A DNA stretch of 64,000 nucleotides from Ascoidea asiatica (lineage: Eukaryota; Ascomycota; Saccharomycetes; Ascoideales; Ascoideaceae). Shown one piece after another: positions 1 to 10,006 of the stretch. The stretch's first letter is position 1; every line of letters starts with the position of its first letter. The stretch lies in contig BCKQ01000001.1 in assembly GCA_001600695.1 (NCBI GenBank), forward strand, positions 1,516,722 through 1,580,721, read 5' to 3'. Under the pieces are notes generated by a model. The model worked only from the letters and a program-made list of their open reading frames with translations. It did no database searches and had not been told where the DNA came from. The translations under genes and the position numbers were made by a program.

Positions 1-442
1 TTTTTGTAAAATCTGAAGAATTATTACTATTATTATTTTTATTATGGAGACTATTATTATTTACAGTTGAATCAGAATCACTAATTGTATAATTTGAAGT
101 TGAAAGAGTGGAATTACTATATTTACTTGATAAAGAAGATTCACTTCTTAAATTTTTTAAAGCTGGAGGTCTAATTGGAGGATTAAAATCATTATATGAG
201 GGTTTTTTATTTACTATTGGAGAAGATAAGTTTGTTGTTGAATTTGAACTTGAATTTGAATGATTATAAATATCATGATTTATACTAGAATTAAAACTTG
301 CATTAGAACTTGGATTAGAATTTGAATTAGAGTGTTTTGAAGATATAGTTGGAGAATTAATTGGAGGCATATAACCTCTTTTTGGATCTAAAGTTGAAAT
401 ATAACTTGAAGAAACATTTGAATTGAATTGATCAAAAGACAT
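1..442 (-). CDS. N-terminal part of an Asn/Ser-rich protein, cut by the window edge
   Basis: An open frame runs from an ATG at 442 on the minus strand to the window edge with no stop, giving about 147 residues. The protein starts MSFDQFNSNVSSS, has a Pro-containing stretch (GYMPPINSPT), then alternates Ser, Asn and short Pro/Lys-rich patches (KKPSYNDFNPPIRPP). No folded domain falls in the visible part. Such disordered N-termini are common on yeast kinases, transcription factors and polarity proteins, so the function cannot be named. Codon use matches the neighbouring genes. The coding call is supported by the long open frame and ordered composition; the identity is unknown. Confidence 0.6.
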   Translation of the reverse strand, partial: MSFDQFNSNVSSSYISTLDPKRGYMPPINSPTISSKHSNSNSNPSSNASFNSSINHDIYNHSNSSSNSTTNLSSPIVNKKPSYNDFNPPIRPPALKNLRSESSLSSKYSNSTLSTSNYTISDSDSTVNNNSLHNKNNNSNNSSDFTK

Positions 443-2519
443 TATTAGAAAAAAAAGTTATAAATATAGAGTTTGATAATTAAGCGCTATGACTTAATTA
501 TAGATTGATAAATATTATATTTTTTTCAATTTGTAGTAGGAAAAAATAAAAGAAAACTAAAATTAAAGGAAATCTGAGCTTTCTATAATGATTTTCAAAA
601 ACTAAATATAGAGGAATGAAAATAAATTGAAATTGGAAATGATTGAATTGAGTAATAAGAACAGAAAGATGATTTTATTTGATTGAAGTATTATATTTTT
701 CAATTATTTCAGTAATTTGAAAATATAAGATAAGATATAATAACTCTGTAATCAATTGCGAACATATGATAATTCAAGATTTAATAGTTAATGAAAAATG
801 TGAATAATATCCAAGTCTATGATAGATTTTTGAATTGAATTCAGTCTGTTTGTAGTTTGAGAAAAATGAAAAAAATAAAATAATTTAAAAATGATTGATA
901 CTATTGACGTTTCCTTCAGTTTTTCAAAGATGTAATAATTTTTTTTTCAATATATTTATAAAATAATTGACTCAAATTTAAAATTAAATTTTGTAACTGA
1001 AAATAAAAATTAAGTTAATGCTTATGATGGTAATAAAAAAAAGAATCTTTATTTTAATGGAATCTAAATTTAAAAAAGAAAAATTCTCATTATTCTTCCA
1101 AACCAGAAATTATAGAATGAGGAAATGTTATTGGTAATTGGATGTCCTGTGCTCGTTGGCTGTGGTAAACTTGGTAAATTTGGTGAACTTGATGGGCTTG
1201 GGTCTTATCTCATACCAAAGAAAAGTTCAAGAATGAATTGATCCCTAGATTATCTCTCTGCTTCCTTTATTTCCAAACATATCAGACATCTTTTGGGACT
1301 CGACGTTTCAACGTCCCTTGGAATATTTCACATTTTAGTTTACAGTTGATTTCTGAGCTTTTGAACATTTGTTGTTCTGAATGGAAATTACAAACAACTT
1401 CCACATTTTCCATATTTTCCTATTTTCAGTCTCCACGAATTTTCATGTTTTGCTGCTTGGTGGCTCATTGCTGCCGAATGCGCGGAACCGCAGTCTCAGC
1501 AAACTATGCGGCACGCGTCCATAAGCAAAAACGCGCAAAGGAACAAGCCTAGAGGTGTATATTACGTAATCATATTATTTGAACCAATATTCATTTTTTC
1601 GGTAATGCAGCGGAGGGTGCTTTCCCGCAATAGCTTTTTGAACCTTTAAAAATATCGAAGCTTTTCATTTCCTGTTTCTAAACCACAAAGAAAAATACTT
1701 CTTTTGCTTTGTTTGATGTTTGCTATTAATCTAGAATAAACAACTTGTTGGATAATATATGGTTCCATATTAAGAAAAGAAAGATAAATTATCCCCCAAG
1801 GTTTTATTTAATGATTTAACTTCATAATAAATGAGGTTTTGGATGTGGAGTTTTAATATATTTTGAAATTGTTTGTTGAGATTATTGTAAAGTTCTTTTT
1901 TTGATTTGTTTTGATTTGAATATTACTAGATATTTAAAACTACCATAATTCTTGATGTATATCTCTAAATCCCAGAGTTTTCTTCAAAATCTCTAATTAT
2001 TCTTTAATTACTGCACATAAATATATGAAAATAATTTTAATGATGAAATAAAATGTAAAAGAAAAAAGCACCTTTGTCTTTCAGAATTTTAGTAAATTTC
2101 AAATTACGGATTCTTTTCACAAGCAACTTCCCTATTTTTGCAGGGTAACTTGTCTGCTCTTTTCATCAGCCATGTTACGTAATCAATGTCCCAATTGTTA
2201 ACATATTCTGTAAATTTAACTTTTTGAAGGCATTTTTGATAATTATTAGAATTTTGAGCTCAATATTTAGTTTAACTAAAGCTTTAATCAATGTAAAGTA
2301 AATTGAGTAAAAATAAAGAAAAGAATTATGTTTTGAAAATTTGGTTCAAAGCTAATAATTTTAATTTAATGGTAAATATTCATGAACTCTAGAATTTAAT
2401 CTATCCAATCCATTCAAGAACAGAATAAAAAAAAGGTTATTCCTTTGCTAAAAATAATTTTTTTTTTCGGTTTTTGCTAGAAAAACTGGGGATTGAAAGG
2501 TGTACAATAATCACCAATT
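443..2519. other. 2.1-kb intergenic region with a GC-richer patch
   Basis: This gap separates two divergent genes. Most of it is AT-rich and I see no gene. About 1130-1660 is richer in G+C and holds an ACGCGT (MCB-like) hexamer at 1513-1518 plus other CGCG words. A GGGTAAC element lies at 2143-2149, about 375 bp before the permease start. An open frame at about 1238-1552 lacks an ATG start and has no recognisable composition, so it is not called. Confidence 0.5.
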
Positions 2520-4598
2520 ATGGCTAATACATCCTATAACCCATTAAACACAAATCAAAATAATGATAGTGAGGAAATTGAAGTTGGACATTTTCGTTAT
2601 CATCAAGATCTTGATCGAAAATTAACTCTAAGTTCTCTTTTGGGTCTTGCATTTTCTGTTATGAGTGTTCCTCTTGGAATTTCAACTCAGATGTACAATG
2701 GTTTAATTGACGGGGGTGCAGTAACAATATTATATGGTTGGATAATTTGCACTTTTTTTTCTTTTATTGTTTCTTTGTCACTTGGTGAAATGTCCGGAAA
2801 GTATCCTTCTGCTGGAGGAATTTATCATTGGTCTTATATTTTTGCTAGTGAGAAATACAATTTATTATGCTCATTTTTTTGTGGTTGGTTACTATTAATT
2901 GGAAATTGGTTAATGTCATTATCAATTCTTTTTTCAGGATCCCAATTTCTCTTATCTATATTTGGAATTGCAGATACGACTTATCATCCTCATAGTTATG
3001 TCACTTTATTAGTATTTTGGATTTTAGTATTATTATGTGGTTTAATAAATTTGAAATTCCCAAAGTATTTGGATATAATCAATAGAGTTTGTATATTTTG
3101 GACGATATACACTGTTCTCATAATAGATATTTTGCTATTATTTTTTGCTCCAACTTTTCATAATTTCAAATATGTTTTTACAGAATTCGATTCGACAAGA
3201 TCTGGATGGCCTGCTCCAATTGCTTTTATTGTGGGTCTTCAACAAGGTGCTTTTACATTACAAGGATTTAATTTAATTCCAACAATGGCAGATGAAGTAA
3301 AAGAACCTGAAAAAAATGTTACAAAAGGTATGATTTTCTCTGTAATTGTTGCAGGTATAACTGGTTTAATATTTATAATTCCAATAATTTTCATATTACC
3401 TGAATTAACTTTACTTTTAGATGATGAATCAAATATTTTACCAATTGAATTAGTGTTCAAAATATCTTCCAATTCATTAATAATATCTTTTTTACTTGTA
3501 ATTTTATTATCGGGAACGATTTTATTTGGTGGTATAAGTATTTTTACAGTTGCCTCAAGATCTGTTTATTCATTATCAAGAGATAATGGATTACCTTTTT
3601 CTGAATTATGGACAAAAGTTTCACCAGATAAAGATAAAAATACAATACCTAATAATGCTATATATCTAACAACTGTTGTTTTGTTTTTAGCAGGTTTTTT
3701 ATCCTTGATATCTCCTTCAGCATTTGGAGCATTTGTTGGATCTGCAGTTGTTTGTTTATCTAGTTGTAATATAATTCCAATAATTTCATCTGTATTAAAT
3801 AAAAGGAAAAAACTTAAAGGTAGTTTTTTCAGATTAAGATCATTTGGATATATTGTAAATATAATTTCAGTTTGCTGGTCATTATTACTTCTTTTTGTAT
3901 TTTCCTGTCCTCCAAAGATTCCAGTTACTCCATTAACAATGAATTATTCAAGTGTCTTTTTTGTAGCGAATTTATTGTTAATTTCATTACTTTATTTATT
4001 TTATGGTAGAAAACATTTTCATGGTCCATTAATTGAACTAAAAGAAAATGAAATTAATCAAACTGCAAATGAATACAATCATATTGGTAATAATACATCG
4101 GAAGAAGATTCAATCATATTTGAAGCTCCTATAGAAAATAGAATTGAAAATCCATTTGAACAAACAAATGAAAATGTATCAGATAGTCATAGAGATAATA
4201 TACCATTACAAAATATTTCATTATCCACTATACCCGAAATACCCTCTTCACCTATAAGTATTCAATTAGAAAATGAATTTGATAGTGATATAGAAAGTGT
4301 ATTAAGTATAGATAGTGATTTTGATAATCCAATACCAAATAATGATGATAATTCAACTTCACTAAAAAACAGATCAGCTAAATCAATCAATGATTCTTCA
4401 AAAATACTGAAAAGTAGTTCAAAGACCAATATTCTTACTGATTTTAATAATAAATCAAATAATTTAGGCTATAAAATAGGGTCACCAGATTCTGAAACAG
4501 GAAATGAATCATCCTTTGTTTACATTAGTTCAGGATCTAATGTACATATACCTTTGGTAAATAACAATTTTTCAAATAATTTAAAGGAAAAGAAATGA
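2520..4598 (+). CDS. APC-superfamily amino acid/choline/polyamine permease with long cytosolic tail
   Basis: A 692-residue membrane transporter. Residues about 35-505 hold roughly twelve hydrophobic segments. The first helical block (VPLGISTQMYNGLIDGG, then SLGEMSGKYPSAGGIYHWS) matches the fungal HNM1/UGA4/TPO5 branch, whose members carry choline, GABA or polyamines in symport with protons. A conserved DEVKEPEKNV loop and SRDNGLPFSELW follow. The last ~185 residues are hydrophilic, acidic and Ser/Asn-rich, much longer than in the S. cerevisiae relatives (about 560-620 residues in total), and probably form a cytosolic regulatory tail. The substrate cannot be read from the sequence. The ATG at 2520 directly precedes the MANTSYNPLNT leader and no upstream in-frame start is needed. 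Confidence 0.85.
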   Translation: MANTSYNPLNTNQNNDSEEIEVGHFRYHQDLDRKLTLSSLLGLAFSVMSVPLGISTQMYNGLIDGGAVTILYGWIICTFFSFIVSLSLGEMSGKYPSAGGIYHWSYIFASEKYNLLCSFFCGWLLLIGNWLMSLSILFSGSQFLLSIFGIADTTYHPHSYVTLLVFWILVLLCGLINLKFPKYLDIINRVCIFWTIYTVLIIDILLLFFAPTFHNFKYVFTEFDSTRSGWPAPIAFIVGLQQGAFTLQGFNLIPTMADEVKEPEKNVTKGMIFSVIVAGITGLIFIIPIIFILPELTLLLDDESNILPIELVFKISSNSLIISFLLVILLSGTILFGGISIFTVASRSVYSLSRDNGLPFSELWTKVSPDKDKNTIPNNAIYLTTVVLFLAGFLSLISPSAFGAFVGSAVVCLSSCNIIPIISSVLNKRKKLKGSFFRLRSFGYIVNIISVCWSLLLLFVFSCPPKIPVTPLTMNYSSVFFVANLLLISLLYLFYGRKHFHGPLIELKENEINQTANEYNHIGNNTSEEDSIIFEAPIENRIENPFEQTNENVSDSHRDNIPLQNISLSTIPEIPSSPISIQLENEFDSDIESVLSIDSDFDNPIPNNDDNSTSLKNRSAKSINDSSKILKSSSKTNILTDFNNKSNNLGYKIGSPDSETGNESSFVYISSGSNVHIPLVNNNFSNNLKEKK

Positions 4599-5322
4599 TG
4601 ATAATATTCAGCTAATTAAACCAATATTACAATGAGTTTAAGGAAGTAGCTGTTTTTCATTTTCAGTCAGCTATTCACACTTGTAATATGAACAATAATC
4701 AAAAATATACTTCAAACCCATAACTCACAGGATGAAGTTGAATACCAAAAACAAAAAAATTTCAAAAGAAAATAAATCAAGGGAAAGTTAATTAGCTCAT
4801 ATTTTGTTTTGTTGTAAATATATTTTGTAAAATTTTGTTTTTTAACCTTTTTTTAATAATTTCTTAAATTCTCTCGCTGAAGAATTCAACACTCGGATTA
4901 TATTCTATTATTTGTACCTTTAATATTTTATTTATTCATGAATAAAAGACTTTTTTCTAGAAAACTGTATTTTTTATAAATGATTGTAAGTTAAAGATGT
5001 TACAGTTACCGGTTAGCGGATAAGAATTTCTAGGCATTATTGACTTCTTAGATCGATTGATGGCAAATTCATCCAACATTTATTGAAATAAATTTAAACA
5101 GGGTAACCATTTACTCTACTGAAAATATTTTTAGAAAGTATTATTTAAAAAATATTAAAACTAAGCAGTAGCGGCATTGAATTAAATATACTGTATTAAA
5201 CAATTATAACTATTTTTTTAACAATTAATATTATCAAAATAATCTATAATATCAAAAATAATTATAGTATAGTAATAGCTTAATAGTTAATAGACTTTGT
5301 AATTATTTAAATATATTTAAAG
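4599..5322. promoter_or_regulatory. Intergenic region, probable YJU2 promoter
   Basis: No gene is seen. Two copies of the element shared by many intergenic regions here occur: GTTACCGG at 5005-5012 and GGGTAACC at 5101-5108, 220-320 bp before the YJU2 start. A weaker AT-rich run precedes the ATG. Confidence 0.4.
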
Positions 5323-6234
5323 ATGTCTGAAAGAAAAGGTGTACAGAAATATTATCCTGCAGATTTTAATCCGCAAGATGTTCGAAAAATGAGTAAAAAA
5401 TTAAAACTAAAACAAAAAAAAGATAAAGATAATAAATTTCAAGTTCAAACTGTTAGATTAATGGTTCCATTTACTATGAGTTGCTTAAAATGTAAAGAAT
5501 TTATACATAAAGGTAAAAAATTTAATGCCAAAAAAATTTCAACTGATAAAACATATCTTAATATAAAAATAATTCAATTACAAATAAGATGTCCAGTATG
5601 TAATAATGAAATACGATATAGAACAGACCCTAAAAGTGCTTTTTACATAATGGAATCTGGTGCAGAAAGAAATTACATTCCAACTAATAATACTAGTGAA
5701 GTTTTCAAAAGTGAAACAATGGAAGAAACTTTAGAGAGATTAGAAAAAGAAGAGAAAGAAGAAGAAGAAAGAAAAAAAGAATTGAAAGAAAAAGGAATAA
5801 ACGGTGTAAGTATCAATAAAAATAAAGCAGTTGAAAAACTTCAAGAAAAATTAAAATTAAATGAAGAAATAGAAAAAAATCAAAATGATTTAAATGATAT
5901 TTTACAAGAAAATAAGAAAAGAGAGGATAACATTAATTTAAATAAAGTGAATTTGGACTTAAAAGAAAAAAAAGAAGAAAACTTAAAGAATTTAGATAAA
6001 TTTGATGATTTATATACAAAAAAAATGTTTGAGAAAAAAAAAATTGATTTTGGGAAATTTGAAGATTTTAAAACTAAATCGATTTCAAAAAATGGTTCTA
6101 CGATGAATAATTCCTTCTCAAACACTATCCCAAAATCATTTCCTAATAAACCAAAACAAGAAATTTCGAAAACAGTGATTGGTATGAAGATTAAAAAGAA
6201 ATTTACACTTAAAAAAAGAACCAAAATGTTATGA
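5323..6234 (+). CDS. YJU2: Splicing factor Yju2/Cwc16
   Basis: A 303-residue protein of the CWC16/YJU2 family. It begins MSERKGVQKYYPADFNP, the family's N-terminal signature. Two cysteine pairs, C54/C57 and C90/C93, form the zinc site, followed by YRTDPKSAFYIMESGAERNY, typical of Yju2. After residue ~125 the protein becomes a Lys/Glu-rich coiled coil and then a basic tail. In S. cerevisiae, Yju2 joins the spliceosome with the Prp19-associated complex and promotes the first catalytic step after Prp2; that role is inferred here by family. Length is close to the S. cerevisiae protein (278 residues). The ATG at 5323 gives the conserved N-terminus exactly. Confidence 0.95.
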   Translation: MSERKGVQKYYPADFNPQDVRKMSKKLKLKQKKDKDNKFQVQTVRLMVPFTMSCLKCKEFIHKGKKFNAKKISTDKTYLNIKIIQLQIRCPVCNNEIRYRTDPKSAFYIMESGAERNYIPTNNTSEVFKSETMEETLERLEKEEKEEEERKKELKEKGINGVSINKNKAVEKLQEKLKLNEEIEKNQNDLNDILQENKKREDNINLNKVNLDLKEKKEENLKNLDKFDDLYTKKMFEKKKIDFGKFEDFKTKSISKNGSTMNNSFSNTIPKSFPNKPKQEISKTVIGMKIKKKFTLKKRTKML

Positions 6235-6540
6235 ATCTAACAGTCGAGGAAGAAGAACAAATTCAAATTCAAATTTAAATTCAAAAGCACCAATTTCTAC
6301 TTCTTTCGATTATCTTGCATCTTTTGCTTCTCCTGAGCTCATCTCAAATACACTTAAAACTTCAAGCTTGTTTTTTTTTTTGCTTTCCTTCTAAACACTC
6401 TCACTCAAATTTCTTTCATTCATTAACCGCCGATTCAATCTCACTTCTATTTTATTCAATATTCTTAAAAGATAACAATATTAAAAGTAATGGCAAGTAA
6501 TAAGATAAATATCAATTAAGATACTATAAATAATTTAAAT
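6235..6540. other. Spacer after YJU2 with coding-like debris
   Basis: No intact gene is present. Just after the YJU2 stop, one plus-strand frame reads a short Asn/Ser-rich stretch followed by FDYLASFASPELISNT before a stop in a poly-T run. Composition resembles protein-coding sequence, so this may be the edge of a decayed gene, but it has no start codon of its own. Confidence 0.25.
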
Positions 6541-8220
6541 CATTTAAATAATATTCTGGCGGTTATTACTATACTCAAATTCAGGTTTTTCAAGTGTTTT
6601 AGAAGTATTTGTACTCAGTTTTTCACTTTGTTTCGTTTTCAAATTTGTAAAATTTTCTTTGTCATTTCTTCTGCATAAATATTTTGGTAGATTTTTTCTT
6701 ACATTCATGGTTCTTTTCTTTGACATTCCTTTCATTAAAAGAATATCTATTTTTCGAATTAAACAATTTTTCTGATTTAGTTTGGCTTTTTTTCAATTTG
6801 AGTTATACTTTTTATTATTTGGCATTATAATATTAACTTTCTTTCTTTCTGTAGATAATTGTTTTAATTCTTTATTACGTGTTTTCAGTCACTTTTTATT
6901 AGCCAAGGTAGATTTTTTAGATTTTTCTGGAATATTTATGTTTAACTAAAGGGATAAAATGATAAAAATGTGCATGACTTATACGAGTTGTAGTTGAAGT
7001 TAGAATGGAATAAAAAAGCCAAGATTTAAATTGGAAGAATAGAGAAGTCTCTTGATTTATTAAATTTGAATATAAAGAGATAATTTTTAAGAAACTTTTG
7101 AATAAATGTAAGTTATTTAAATTTAATAGATTTGTAGATAAATGAAACAATTCAGGTTTAAATAAAAATCAGAAATTTTTTGAATAATAAAAATTAAATT
7201 TCCATTGAATTGAATTATTTATTAAAGAATTTATAAAGCTATAATTAAGTTCTAAGTTATTAATATTTAAAAATCTAAAGGTCTAAGAAATAAAGTTTTT
7301 AATAAAAACATATAAATGATTGAATTAAATTCAAACTTTGATACATATAATATGATTGTTCTAAATTGAAATAAATAAAACTTATTAAATATTAAAGGAA
7401 CATTTAATGAATCATTATTATCTGAAAAATCATGCTGTGATTTAGATTTCTAAGGCTCATTGAATTAATGAAAATATTTAGAAAACTTTAAAGGAGTTTT
7501 AAAATTAGATAAATCAGTCAATAGATCATTATTAAAAATTCCGATAATTGTTAATAGTTTGATTATGTCATATGAATTAAATTAATTTTATTGTTTTGGG
7601 GATTAAAGTTAGGATTATTCAAGAAAGTATTAAATCTAAGTACTATTTGTTTGTCATTATAATATCTTCTAAAGATAAAATATAACTCATAACTTAAAAA
7701 ATTTTTAATTGTTAACTTAATTAAAACTAAGTTTAAAGAAAAAATGATTGAATTTAAAAAATGAAACATCCTTATATATTTTTTATCAGAATAATGAATA
7801 TCATACCCATTTTTAATTCTTTTTTTATGAAATTTGGACTATTTAGTATTACTAAAAATTAGGAAATAATAATCATCATGAGACAAAATTGGATTTTTAT
7901 TGATTGAAATTAAATTATTAGAAAAAAATTTCTGTATCATTGATTATTAAATCTTTTATTTTTTTTTAAACTATTGTCTTGATTATTATTTGTCTTGATT
8001 AAATTTAGAAAAAAAAGATTCATTTTTTGTTAATAATTTTTCTGTTGTCGTATTTTTGTAGGTCTTAAAATATTAAAAAATGATCTAGATTATTTAAATC
8101 ATTATTATTTGAATTGAAATGTTGAGTGGAATCTCTTTTCGATGAAACTGATAATGAAATTGATATTGAAGTTGAATGTGAACTATGCTGATTGAGAGTA
8201 AATTTACTTGTAAATTTGAA
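6541..8220 (-). pseudogene. Decayed coding region of unknown identity
   Basis: On the minus strand, several short open stretches follow each other in changing frames. A Ser/Asn-rich piece lies near 8090-8215. A hydrophobic and aromatic piece is at 7563-7769, containing NFLSYELYFIFRRYY. Another is at 6917-7150 (ISHAHFYHFIPLVKHKYS). A Lys-rich C-terminal-like piece lies at 6541-6930, ending in EFEYSNNRQNII and a stop. They are separated by many stops and frame changes, and none has a full start-to-stop gene structure. The order (disordered Ser/Asn start, folded middle, basic end) looks like one old gene of about 550 codons, but I do not recognise the family. It could also be chance open sequence in AT-rich DNA. 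Confidence 0.4.
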
Positions 8221-8245
8221 TCAAAATATATTTTTATGCCTTAGG

Positions 8246-8251
8246 CACGTG
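8246..8251. promoter_or_regulatory. E-box CACGTG in the ATP12 promoter
   Basis: A perfect CACGTG lies about 220 bp before the ATP12 start, the site class bound by yeast Cbf1. A GTTACCGG element follows at 8300-8307. Both are visible; their use is inferred. Confidence 0.35.
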
Positions 8252-8467
8252 TAGTTATATAATATTTTGTTTTTTTTACATTACCTTTCTTGTTTTTACG
8301 TTACCGGCATTTTTCATTCTTTTAATTATTGGTATTAATTTTGTTATTTGAAAAACTTCAGAATTTTAGTTCTGTACTTCAAGATTTCAAGCTTTCGAAA
8401 TATTCGATTTCATAAACACAATTAGTTTGCTGGATTTGTGTTGATTAACTAATAAACATCTTTAGAA

Positions 8468-9502
8468 ATGCAGAGATATTTGACCAAAACACCATTAGCT
8501 CTTACAAGTTTGGCCAAGGTTTCACCATATGCTACTAGAATTTTAGTATATTCTGGAGGTCAAAATAGAAGATGTTATTCCGTACAAAATCAACCCAAAC
8601 AAGTTGAAACCAACAAAGTAACAGAAACAAATCGTCTTGAAAAGACTGCAACAAAATTTTGGGAGAAAGTTTCTATAAAAGAAGAATTAGATTCCAGAAC
8701 TAATTCTAAAATTATTTTAATTCAATTAGATAATAAGCCTATTAGAACTCCTATGGGTAATCATTTATTCGTTCCAATATACAAAAAATTATTGGCTCAT
8801 TTAATAGTAAATGAATGGAAAAGATTGCCAAATTTAAATATAAAGCCATTTCAATTACCTTTAACAAGTGTTGTTTCAAGAGGTGTAGATTTATTAACTG
8901 CTGAATTGAGTGAAGATGAAGAACTTACTGCAAAACTTGGAACAAGAGAAGATATAGCTCTAGATTTGTTAAGATATTTGGATACCGATACTTTATTAGT
9001 TTTTTCTCCTTATCATGAATTCGAAGGAGCTTTAAGAAAAGAACAAGAAGAGTTATATAGACCTTTAATCAAAGGAGCAGAGGAATTATTTTCTCAATAC
9101 TCTGAAACTCCTATAATACTAAACTATTTAGATTCAGAGACTGATGGAATTAGAGGAAATAATCAGAGTATAGAAACAAAGAAAGCAGTTCTAGAATATT
9201 TGAATTCTCTTTCAATATGGGAATTTGTTGCCTTAGAAAAAGCTGTATTAGCATCCAAATCATTTTTATGTGGAGTTGCAGTTGTAAGATTGATGAATGC
9301 AGAAAGTTCTTTAGCAGGTGTTAAAAAACCATTAAAGAATAGTGTTGTTTATGATGTTGAAAAAATTGCAAGAGCTTGCACTTTGGAAGTCATACATCAA
9401 ACTAATAGATGGGGAGAAGTAGAAGATACTCATGATGTTGACAAAGTTGATATAAGAAGAAATTTAAGTTCTGCTTCTTTAATTGCCTTTAATCCTTCTT
9501 AA
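8468..9502 (+). CDS. ATP12: Mitochondrial F1-ATPase assembly chaperone Atp12
   Basis: A 344-residue protein. The first ~50 residues are rich in Arg, Lys, Thr and Ser with no acidic residues, as expected of a mitochondrial targeting sequence. The mature part has the Atp12 hallmarks: KFWEKVSIKEE, LDNKPIRTPMGN, NEWKRLPN, LLRYLDTDTLLVFSP, and the late block SIWEFVALEKAV. The C-terminus (VEKIARACTLEVIHQTNRWGEVEDTHDVD) matches the conserved Asp-rich end. Atp12 binds the F1 alpha subunit in the matrix before alpha/beta assembly. Length is near the S. cerevisiae protein (325). An E-box and a GTTACCGG element lie 170-220 bp upstream. Confidence 0.95.
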   Translation: MQRYLTKTPLALTSLAKVSPYATRILVYSGGQNRRCYSVQNQPKQVETNKVTETNRLEKTATKFWEKVSIKEELDSRTNSKIILIQLDNKPIRTPMGNHLFVPIYKKLLAHLIVNEWKRLPNLNIKPFQLPLTSVVSRGVDLLTAELSEDEELTAKLGTREDIALDLLRYLDTDTLLVFSPYHEFEGALRKEQEELYRPLIKGAEELFSQYSETPIILNYLDSETDGIRGNNQSIETKKAVLEYLNSLSIWEFVALEKAVLASKSFLCGVAVVRLMNAESSLAGVKKPLKNSVVYDVEKIARACTLEVIHQTNRWGEVEDTHDVDKVDIRRNLSSASLIAFNPS

Positions 9503-10006
9503 TCTTTAACTTTTCAAATTTTCTCGTTAAAAACTTGTATATAAATAAATTGAAATTAAATAGATAAAAGAACATGAATTTATATCTCAATATTTGGTCT
9601 TTATGTATTTTGAAAGTCAAGAAACGTAAATTACTTGAATCAATCTCTTTTATTCTTGTCAATAATTCAAAATTTATTACTAGTTTTGCTTTAACTGTTG
9701 GTAACTTTGTTTTTAAATCCTCACATCCTTAAACTGCAGTAATTGCAGACAGAACGTTACCGTTAGGGCTAAAGCATTAAAACATTAAAATAACTAAAAT
9801 CAGATTATGTAATTAAATATGGAATATGACATAATCGCTTATAAGTAAAAACTCAGAAAGTTGAAACTTGTCAATTGAAAAGACACCAAGTATCAAAATA
9901 CTGAAATAGTTTCAATTGAAGAATAATCTTTTGAGGTGTGTATTTGATATATTCAAAAAAAATAATTCAAAGCATTTTATAATAAGTTGAAATTATAAAT
10001 ATAAAG
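9503..10006. promoter_or_regulatory. Intergenic region, RET2 promoter
   Basis: No gene is seen. AACGTTACCGTTAG around 9754-9767 contains the recurring GTTACCG element (9756-9762), 251 bp before the RET2 start. The rest is AT-rich with no clear TATA box. Confidence 0.4.

Noticed and set aside
1238-1552. 104-codon open frame in the GC-richer patch
   Set aside because: It starts with TTG, not ATG, and shows no domain or composition typical of the neighbouring proteins.
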